Shown here: positions 56,572 through 64,000 of the stretch, one piece after another
How positions within the stretch are numbered: position 1 is the stretch's first letter
How the letters are laid out: every line of letters begins with the position of its first letter
Source of the DNA: Symbiodinium natans
Lineage: Eukaryota; Sar; Dinophyceae; Suessiales; Symbiodiniaceae
Length of the DNA stretch: 64,000 nucleotides
NCBI GenBank assembly: GCA_905221605.1
Contig: CAJNDS010002102.1
Coordinates: 847,647 to 911,646 of the forward strand
Direction: 5' to 3'
Notes under the pieces: generated by a model
What the model saw: the letters and a program-made list of their open reading frames with translations, nothing else
What the model was told of the DNA's origin: nothing
Database searches by the model: none
Made by a program: the position numbers and the translations under genes

Positions 56572-57342
56572 TTACAAAACCATGCGGCGGCAACGCGTGC
56601 TGCCTTCCGATTGCTTCTCGGACTCAGATGTCGAGTCCGTAGTCGTGGAAACACTACATTCCTGCGCCGTCACAAACGTCACGTTGAAGTCGTCGAAGAC
56701 CGACAGGACTTCCGAGTAGCCACCTGTCTGTCAAAAAGACATCTGCCAGACCGTTGAGCTTCAACTGAGGGTCAGTCAACCCAGGAGCCCCATCAAATCC
56801 CCCCCCTATGAGTCTAGGGCACCCCATCTGCGCTCGTAGCGCCGCGCAGACTCCTCGGCCGTCAAGCCGCGGCTGAGGGCTTTTCTCGAAGCCCCCAGCT
56901 CGAGGAGTGCCCGGACGGTTGCTGGCTGGTTCTGCCGCACCGCGGTGTGCAAAGGGTAGCCTCAGCATTCCATTATAGAAGCATTCGCATGAAGCTGTGT
57001 GCATCTCTCTACTCCCCGTCTGGCGCGCTCGCCAAGCCCGAACGAATAAGGAGCTACCAGTACTTCACACACTACGCATGTTGCCTCCAAACATGTGCAG
57101 CTGAAGCACTCTTGCGGCCCCAGGACGACTTCACATCATTGACGTGAAGGTAGTCGTGCTGTTGAAGGAAAGAGGCTGCCAAGGCCGTGGACTTCGTTGC
57201 CTTTCGAGGCTTAGACCTGGTGGACGGCAGGCGCTCCAGCTCCCGAGTTTCGGGAGTTTCCTGCAGTTCCGGGGTGCCCTCAGAGCTTCCGGTCGTTGTG
57301 GATACGGAACCGCAGGAGGCTGGCGTCGTCAGGGGGGAGATG
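56572..57342 (-). CDS. Ankyrin-exon protein, copy C, three exons (5' end open)
   Basis: Exon 1 (57119-57342) is Ser/Thr-rich, then ALAASFLQQHDYLHVNDVKS, and ends at TGGG followed by GC, a GC donor at the very site that is GT in copies A and B. Exon 2 (56823-56960) opens after CTGAG in phase 1: GYPLHTAVRQNQPATVRALL, then LELGASRKA and GLTAEESARRYERRW, ending at TGGG/GT in phase 1. Exon 3 (56572-56723) follows TGACAGACAG in phase 1: GYSEVLSVFDDFNVTFV, then an acidic Ser/Thr tail and TAA. All phases match. Copy C is the most complete and keeps an intron inside the ankyrin repeat that A and B lack. Confidence 0.68.
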
Positions 57343-57913
57343 CTGCAAGCAAGACCTCAGCTGTCTTCTCCCTGCTATCAAACCATGAAACCCACCGATG
57401 CCACCTGCCGCCACCTTTACTCATCACCGAAGCAACTTGACATCCGCTCCTGTGCTGGCTGGAAGACCTCTGGGCTCGGCATTTCGGAGAGGGCCCGGCT
57501 TCCTTCACGGGATCTCGCCATTGAAGAACAACTCGAACAAGCAACGCTTTACCGCTTTACTTAGCTTCTGATTGCGAGTGACAGGCCCAGCGCGAAGTCA
57601 GATCTGACCATGTTCCATTGAAGCTAGCCATACTCTTGCTCTACCCGAATGTAGAACATGTGCATATGCATTTCAATCATGTGGTCTACGGTGACCTGTA
57701 GCACGACGCCCTCCACAAAGCCACGGACCCTCCTGGCCTGGTCACTTGTTGCTCAGCGAAGGACATGGCAAATCAAAAAGTAGGAAAGCAAACGCCAACC
57801 TACAACCTACAGCCACACCCTGACCTGCGAGCCACTACCAAAAGCAGCTTCCACTCTCATGCTCGCACAGGGGGGGGGGGGGGGGGGGGGGGGGGTGGGG
57901 TTCGGACCCAAAT
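57343..57913. other. No gene seen; G homopolymer
   Basis: A G-run of about 25 bases lies at 57871-57895. Plus-strand frames here are antisense to the ankyrin gene C or unsupported. Confidence 0.5.
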
Positions 57914-58330
57914 TCAAGGGGGGCCCGTGGAGGTCTCGACGCTCCAAGATTCCTTGACAGCCTTAACACGGAGCTTAGCGTAGCGGACCACAAGGACGCC
58001 CACAACTTCGGTCAATCCTCCCGAATGGCACAGCACATGTTCGTAGCCCGTCAGACAAGCTTCTTCGAATTGGCAAGGGCAGATAGCAGACAACAAACGA
58101 GGGCAGCTTTTCGAAGCTTGAGCCGGCAACATGGAATCGACCCCTAACTTGGATCAACCTTCGAGATGCCATTTCAAAACTGCGCAGGCGAGACGTCATA
58201 AACATACGCGGGCTTGTCCAGCTCCTTGTCCTCAGGAGACAGGTCCAGATCCCATGGTTCATCATTGTCATGTCAGAGGCAGCGGATCCAATCCGAACTG
58301 GGTGCGTGACCGCCTTGTTTGTCGGGAGCT
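57914..58330 (-). CDS. Candidate gene, unknown protein, with one in-frame TGA
   Basis: The terminal exon (57914-58062) opens after TTCGAAG in phase 1 and encodes ACLTGYEHVLCHSGG, then VVGVLVVRYAKLRVKAVKES, ending STGPP then TGA. Upstream, 58174 to about 58330 encodes a strongly acidic protein-like stretch (DEPWDLDLSPEDKELDKPAY) preceded in the same frame by GLDEAAPDKQGGHAPSS, with a TGA (58273-58275) between them and no AG that would let an intron remove it. The donor between the two blocks is not settled. No family is recognised. Confidence 0.42.
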
Positions 58331-59278
58331 GCTTCATCAAGCCCATGTCTGCGGCACAAAGCTGAAGCTTTCTGGAATTTTCTGGACACAGGTTGGGCTA
58401 GCTGCAAAGTGCTGTGTGTCGCACAACATCAAAGCCACTTCTCACAACTGCTGAAATGAGAGAAGGCGCCGTCAACGTGACTCATCTACCAACACGTCTC
58501 CGGCTATTTTGGGCTCCCCGCCACACGCTGAGCTCTAGAATGGATCTTAACAAGGAAGGTGTCTCATTCCAGCCTTGCATCCTGTAGTACTCCTTCGGAT
58601 GATCCTCACAAGCCATCGGCACACGTTATGTTCGAAGACAAGAACGTACTTTTGTCTTGCTTTTCGTATTCGCCGATACAGCTCCGCTGGAAGTGGTAGA
58701 TCATAGTAGGTCTGCGATTTATGACATCCTAGCTGAATCCCACCCGCAGAAGGCTACAAGCCTTCTCTGTAGATCGCAACCAGGGCTCTCGCCTGCAAGA
58801 ACTTCTGCCCCAGGATCCATCCGTGAGACCTGGCTCTCTAGCAGTTCTACCGGCTGATTCATGGTTGGGAGTTGTGCCCCTCAAAGTAAGATGGCCATCG
58901 TAGGTGGTTTGCAGAGCTGCCAGTGCCAGGATATGGGGAAGTAGTCGCCGAGCAGCTGCTAAGCGTATGCATGCTTGAAAGTGTCTTGAAATGTGCTTCC
59001 AGTTTTTGGACTCATTCGGGCTTTTGATGGACTGCCGTTGTAGCGTTTAGTTGCAAGCTTGGCACATCACCAGCGCCTTTTACGTGACTCAGGGTACGGC
59101 ATGCACTGCAAAAGTTGGCGCTTCGGGGTCGCTACAGGTCGATACCCAGCTCACTCCCACAGGGACAATAGGTTTGGGGTGTCAGAGTGTGTCAGATGGC
59201 ATCTGTACCTTATCGGGCAACATGGCAGTGGCTCCCAATGCCCGTTGAGAAGGTCGTGAAGTTGGCTGCGTTCATGCC
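58331..59278. other. No supported gene
   Basis: Only short frames on both strands; no repeat family noted. Confidence 0.45.
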
Positions 59279-59640
59279 TCAGTCGTCACTTTGTGTGGAG
59301 AGTTGGCCTGTGCAGTAGCCATGGAAGTGATCAGCGCTTTCTCTCTTTTCATCTCTTAAGCTCCAGGGCATGAATCTCCAGTTTGCTGCGGCTGACTTGT
59401 TCATGCCGTGCACAATATATACATGCTTGTCAGGGTCCGCTCGCGCCATGTGATGCAAACCATGTGAGCAATGCCCGCATCGAGCCAGAACATTTTGCAA
59501 CCCATAAGGCTTCCGCGCCCCCCCACAAGTTGGCGACTCTCTTTGAGAAGTCCATCCGACATACCAGCGAGGACTCCCAATCCACCGCAGCACTGCCTGA
59601 CCCAAAGTACCTATTGGCACGGTATAGCAAGTCAACAGCT
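59279..59640 (-). CDS. Candidate exon(s), unknown protein
   Basis: One frame is open for 118 codons to TGA at 59279 and includes ADPDKHVYIVHGMNKSAAAN. A second frame, 59430-59630, is equally protein-like (SSLVCRMDFSKRVANLWGGA). The true gene probably uses the second frame first and then, by splicing, the first, but I could not find the join. Unknown family. Confidence 0.38.
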
Positions 59641-59696
59641 GGCTTCTAAAGCACCAGGTCGGTGATCAGGAGTCTGCCCAAGGGCAGCATCTCGTC

Positions 59697-59890
59697 TCAA
59701 GCTCCCTGGCTTGAGGCGCGAGCCGCTGCCGATGGCACGCTCGTAAAGCCACACACAGGAGGTGTGGCCATTTTATGCACTTGGTGCAGACGGGAAAACT
59801 GCGCAAATCCGAGCTGCATCTCAAAAGCGCGTTGCCTATCAATTTGGAGCGCAGATTCAACAAGCTTCCTCTCTCGGGTGCAGGCTGTGG
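59697..59890 (-). CDS. Candidate exon, unknown protein
   Basis: Open and protein-like: RKLVESALQIDRQRAFEMQL then HQVHKMATPPVCGF, ending in an Ala/Ser tail and TGA at 59697. The ACCCGAGAG just upstream may be the acceptor. It lies on the strand of, and just upstream of, the block at 59279-59640. Confidence 0.38.
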
Positions 59891-60121
59891 TGTGGCCAGG
59901 GACATCTTGCATCTAAATCCGAAATCTCACAGTCTTTGAGAAGCTGCCCGGCTCGTCGCTACAAAGACTCCATTTGTGCCGCTGACCCTGCAGGCCGGCA
60001 AGCACACTAAAAACCTCTCTCAAGAGTTGGCCACTGAGGCCTGGGATATGGATTCCCTCCTCGCATGCCAATCAATCCATCTTGTGCTCCCTTCAAACAA
60101 CATCATCACAAAATGAGTGTT

Positions 60122-60610
60122 CTATGGCACGGGACAAACAACTACAAGCCAAGAGGGCTTGCTGCTGCAGCGTATCCACTTTTGCCCAGGCTGCTCCAAA
60201 TCCCTGCTGGTCCCTGGCGGCCCCTTCCGATCCAAGGTTGCTTTGCTTGCTTCGCTTGCTTTGCTTCGTGGGCGCCATTTGGCTTCCTTCCGGGCCGATT
60301 CCAAGATGCTACTAACCAAACTCATCATTCTCAACATCGTGAATGTTATATCGATGTGTCTTTCTGTGAAAAGGCGGTGGGCTTGCTGCAAGACCAGATG
60401 CAAAAGGGAACATCGTCCCGCGACTCTGTGATGGTTCCACGAACTTAGTATAGAAAGACGGCAAGGTTCGTCGAGGACCGGCATGGCCCTGTGCATTTCG
60501 AGCAGGGTGCTTGTCTCATCTCTGCTGAGGGTTCCCACAATTGGCTTTGCCCTGACATTCTTGTTTGAGATGACAACATGATTCTTGGGATTCTTTATTC
60601 GTATGACCAT
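60122..60610 (-). CDS. Candidate 162-codon ORF, unknown basic protein
   Basis: One frame is open throughout, with KNPKNHVVISNKNVRAKPIV, TLSRDETSTLLEMHRAMPVL and a basic tail (KEAKWRPRSKASEASKATLD), ending in TGA. It overlaps by a few bases the exon at 60595-60842 in another frame, so one splice probably links them. Unknown family. Confidence 0.36.
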   Translation of the reverse strand: MVIRIKNPKNHVVISNKNVRAKPIVGTLSRDETSTLLEMHRAMPVLDEPCRLSILSSWNHHRVAGRCSLLHLVLQQAHRLFTERHIDITFTMLRMMSLVSSILESARKEAKWRPRSKASEASKATLDRKGPPGTSRDLEQPGQKWIRCSSKPSWLVVVCPVP

Positions 60611-60842
60611 GCCTTTTTGTGGTGCGTGCTGTCGCTTTCTGCCATTCTATCACTACCGATCGTTTCAACCCAAGCTTCCCATTGTGCTGAGCGGCTCGTG
60701 GGTATAGAAGTACTTCCCAACCACAAAGTGCTCTGGGCTTGGAAAAGCAGTTGGACTTCAAAGTCCACCGCAAGCTCCGTCTCTTCAGCGAAGGCCTGAG
60801 CTTGGGGTTTGACTTGTAGGGTGCGCCCCGAAACCTCACGGC
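60595..60842 (-). CDS. Candidate exon, unknown acidic protein
   Basis: Opens after GAGCCGTAAG in phase 1 and encodes 81 residues including PQAQAFAEETELAVDFEVQL and SAQWEAWVETIGSDRMAESD, ending in TAA at 60595. A GT lies ten bases before the stop, so splicing into the downstream block is possible. The stretch 60843-61476 shows no supported gene. Confidence 0.42.
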
Positions 60843-61476
60843 CTTACGGCTCAACCTAACCCTGGCTCTCATGCTCAAGTAAACCCATGCAAAGCCCCGA
60901 GGCAAAGGAATGTTGCCAAACACAAATCGGACAATGAGGGCAACGCGGCGCCTCGACGTCAACATCATAGTCGGACCAAATAGCTAAGGCTCTTAAGGGA
61001 GGGTTCAGAAAATCAGCTGACTGGCTATAAGTATAAGGTTTAGCAAAGTAAGCATACTAATCCAGCGCGAACAGCGATCATAACCAAGAAATGTCCCAAA
61101 CCTGCAACCAAAAGAAAGCTTAATCGGGCTTAAGACAGCTGCCCCAAACACACCTACATGCCAGGTTGCCGGTTCGTTGGGCCTACGGTGCCGCGCAGCA
61201 GAACCAGCCTGCCCCCGACTTAGCACTTGGGGGCTGCGGGTGTAAACTCATATGATGGGGTCCTGGGATCTGAGCTGCCCTCAAGGAAAGCAAACCAAAC
61301 CGGGAGCCTCCACTCTGTGGCGGGGCCTCCTCCAAGAGGACCGGCTTCTCCTCCAATGAATCTCCGGCTCGGTGAGGGGTTTCGATCAGGATTCATGGAT
61401 GTGTCCACCAAGAAAATTCAAAGCCGAGGCGCACTCTGGTTCCGACCTCAAAGGCTGGACGGTGTGCCCCATTTGT

Positions 61477-62187
61477 TCAAGCCCCTCGGTCCTCTTCCTT
61501 CTCTTCCTTGACCGAGGGCACTGCCTCGGCGGATACCTTCGCTGCAGACTCCTCCTGACACGACAAGGACGAGACACGACATCAAGCATGAATGTAACTG
61601 GACGCACGAAAACGAACGCATCCACAACAGCCCAAATGCAGAGAAGCACGCGCATGACACGTTTTCGCGACCCGCGCTGTTCAAAGTGCCCTGCTTGAGT
61701 TGGGTCAGACGGGTTTAGGTGGGGAATCCTCCACGTCGACATTGGCAATTGGCGTCGTCACGCTGGTGGCTGCAACCTGTTCCTGTAGCGGAATTGCTTG
61801 GTGGATTGAGGCGCTTGCCTGAAGGAGACTGCATGCATCTGCTACGCGCACCCAGGGCTGAGTTTCGCACTCTATACTTTTCGGTGAGACAGGATAAGGA
61901 AGACCCTGAGAGGACCACTGACAAAAAAATCCTGCGCTCCGACCTGCTCATTGGATTTCTTGGCGGCGCCCGGTGTCGGTGGCTTCGTAGCACCTGCTTT
62001 TTCAGTGGCGCTCTGTTATAATTAGACTCCACCCGAAATTGGTTATAAGGAATAGGTGATCAGTTCAGATCTCCATTTGCCGCTAAGGCGCCCTTTCTGG
62101 TAATCCCGGATTCTTTTAGCGCCATCCACTTGGCGATCCTTTGCCGCCGACATCTCCATGGAAGGCAGGTCGAGTTCTGTAATATCC
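61477..62187 (-). CDS. Four-exon gene, Ala/Lys/Glu/Pro-rich protein C-terminus
   Basis: The exons are 62130-62187, 61944-62012, 61711-61782 and 61477-61554. Each of the three joins is phase 0 with GT-AG borders (CAA/GT, CAG/GT, CCC/GT; acceptors TTATAACAG, GCTACAG, CGTGTCAG). The encoded pieces share one composition: LPSMEMSAAKDRQ; ATEKAGATKPPTPGAAKKSN; EQVAATSVTTPIANVDVEDS; and AAKVSAEAVPSVKEEKEDRG then TGA. Such a disordered, charged tail is typical of chromatin or scaffold proteins, but the family cannot be named. The 5' end is not found. The gene ends about 4 kb upstream of gene C on the same strand. Confidence 0.55.
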
Positions 62188-62562
62188 CTAACATGAGAAG
62201 CTACCCTGGAGCATCTAGATTTCCATTCCCATGTCCTGGCTTGATTCTCTTGTGCCAGAGGGAAGTACATCGGGATGTCCTCTGGCTTGCGGGTACCTCA
62301 CGTAGGAGTGGCGTGTCTTGGCATGCTGACATGCTGGGCTGTGGCTCTGAATCTGAAACAGTGCAATGGAGGAACCTGGTAATCATGCAAGACTACAGCG
62401 TCTGCTACTGTGCCGGGCGCGCTGTTTGAGGGACTCGTCTAAAGGATTATTGACTCGTATCATAAAGGGCGCTTTCTGCTTTTCCTCTAGGCAAAAGGGG
62501 GAAGGGAAGTGGGTAATCTAGAAGTGCTGCGCTTAGGAACACAAATGGGGAACTCAACTATC

Positions 62563-62648
62563 AACCCTAAACCCTAAACCCTAAACCCTAAACCCTAAAC
62601 CCTAAACCCTAAACCCTAAACCCTAAACCCTAAACCCTAAACCCTAAA
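62563..62648. repeat. Interstitial telomere-like array, about 12 units
   Basis: 86 bases of perfect CCCTAAA repeats, the cleanest telomere-type tract in the window. Its right end supplies the stop codon of the CRAL-TRIO gene. Confidence 0.97.
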
Positions 62649-63904
62649 CGAAAAGGCGCCTCCCAGGGATGGTGGAAACATGCTCTTCGGTCCAACAAGT
62701 CTGAGCTGTGCCTGGGCCACACAACCCAGTTCTCAGTAAAATGACTTTCAAATTCAGCTGAAAACTATTGGGGTTGTTGTGCTGATTTTGCGTCTGCAAT
62801 GTTCGGGATCTATGCCCCCTCAGAAAGGGACAACAGGTTCATGCGTCATGTAGAGACTCAGAATGTCCATTACAAAGCAAAGCAAATCGGGCCTGCACAT
62901 CCTCATCGGAAGCGCTTCCAAGGACTCTAAGCCGAGCAGTTTGTCTGCCAGGGCCCCAACAGACACCAGGCCACGAAGGCGTCTCATGTTCGTGCAAAGA
63001 TGTTAGAGAAATACCGCAGGTTGTCACAATGCATTGTCGGAAGATGCCAATGCTCTCCACACCAGCTTACGTGGCATGAAAGCTAGGATGGGATCTAGGG
63101 GTCATGGGCAACGCATAGTTGGCACCCGCACCTCTTGGACATCAAGGTTGTCGCAAACATGGTCACAAAGCGGATAATCCATGGAGCGTTCACGATCATA
63201 ATGAGGATGTCATGATCACCTGCAGATAGTGCTGCTTGCATGGAAAACCAACAATCCAGCAACTTCCACTCTTCTACCCCAACTTCTCCCCACCCACCTC
63301 TCGCAAGGGAATGTTCAACCGTTTCCCCCAAAACCACCTCAACACTATGCAAATATAGATGTCTTGTCCTTTGGAAGGGAACTGCCACGACCACGTGATA
63401 TTCAAAACCAAGCGACAATACATTGTCATAATCTGCTTGCCGTTGTCTTGAGCGAACTTGCGAATCTCGTAGACCCGGATTGGAAGCGTCTCTCTCCCCA
63501 AATGAATGGCATCGATCCTCAGCGCGAAACATGAAAAAATCAAGCTCAGGACATGCCAATCTCCACCATGCAGCAACTTTGAAATCAAGCAATTATGACG
63601 CCCAAGGGTCACTTTAATCGAGTACAGCATCTTCTGTTTCGCATAACACTTGTCATCCAAGCGCTTCATCATCCATTCAAGGCCCGCTCTCACCAACATC
63701 AGATCGTTGTCCATGGTGTGGCATGCCGGGCGCTGGCTTGCGAACTCCTGTGCCTAAAATCAACAGGGGGGGCATAAGATCAGGGTTCTTGTGGTCGCAA
63801 GCTTGCCTTGGCGTTAAAAAAAAAAAAACGCGGAGGAAAGTCTGCCATTTTCGGGGCCGGGCCTTGAAGTACCCGGGGGATACAAAGATCACCAGGTGCC
63901 CATC
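62637..63904 (-). CDS. CRAL-TRIO (Sec14-like) lipid-binding protein, 5' end outside the window
   Basis: The exons in order are 63830-63904 (DGHLVIFVSPGYFKARPRKW), 63441-63747 (LMLVRAGLEWMMKRLDDKCY and, at its end, RVYEIRKFAQDN), 63095/63099 to 63219 (DHDILIMIVNAPWIIRFVTM), a segment from 62926 (VLGSASDEDVQ) and 62637-62705 (MFPPSLGG). Read together they follow the CRAL-TRIO pattern: a GRPV-like strand, the long helix, AQDN, the INAPW signature and a final LPxxLGG. Phases match: 0, then 1 across a GC-AG intron at 63220-63440, then 2, then 0 with another GC donor. The family binds lipids or other hydrophobic ligands and moves them between membranes. The last codons and the stop (62637-62639) fall in the telomere-like array, so the natural 3' end may have been lost. 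The middle of the second exon is less certain. Confidence 0.62.
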
Positions 63905-64000
63905 CTGCAAAACCAGATACCACTGATACAACTATGGTGAACGTCATCCGTGACAGAGCACTGGGTGCCAAGTGACAGGTTGTATGTGATGTGGGCTGGG

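Overview
The window looks like nuclear DNA of a dinoflagellate, most like a Symbiodiniaceae-type genome. This is an inference from several signals. Plant-type telomere motifs (CCCTAAA) are scattered inside the sequence. Genes are broken into short exons with GT-AG introns plus some GC-AG introns. There is an intact LINE with an apurinic-type endonuclease, a small family of ankyrin-exon genes, an AP2-like protein, and abundant satellites, microsatellites and homopolymer runs. No bacterial operon logic, rRNA gene or intact tRNA is visible.

Almost every gene I can support lies on the minus strand, in keeping with the one-directional gene clusters known in dinoflagellates. From left to right: a coiled-coil gene (1-3985, left end missing); small multi-exon gene fragments of unknown function (6.1, 8.5, 9.5, 11.0, 18.3, 20.5 and 22.3 kb); a 6-kb array of a 53-bp satellite (11.9-18.0 kb); an AP2-like protein (23.0-24.8 kb); a 138-codon exon with no ATG (26.1-26.5 kb); more short-exon genes (29.0, 32.1, 36.5-37.5, 37.8-38.4 and 39.2-40.2 kb); ankyrin copies A and B (40.8-41.6 and 44.1-44.6 kb); an ankyrin gene (D/E) apparently split by a 4.85-kb LINE (46.3-52.3 kb); ankyrin copy C (56.6-57.3 kb); four further split genes (57.9-62.2 kb); and a CRAL-TRIO (Sec14-like) lipid-binding gene that runs off the right edge (62.6-63.9 kb). 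Two candidate genes lie on the plus strand: a 103-residue secreted-type protein (42.8-43.2 kb) and a five-exon gene with one in-frame TGA (53.6-54.5 kb).

Many exon calls were made by eye. I looked for open stretches with protein-like composition, bounded by AG and GT or GC, whose intron phases join consistently. Most have no recognised homologue. Exons without an internal ATG are easily missed by ORF calling, and several of the best calls here are of that kind. Confidence is highest for the LINE ORFs, the AP2-like gene, the coiled-coil first exon, the ankyrin family and the CRAL-TRIO gene, and lower elsewhere.

Repeats explain much of the rest: the 53-bp satellite with higher-order copies, a composite G-run/C-run element present at two loci, two or three MITE-like insertions (one with its empty site preserved in a paralogue 3 kb away), telomere-like tracts at the edges of genes and elements, and long pyrimidine and dinucleotide runs.
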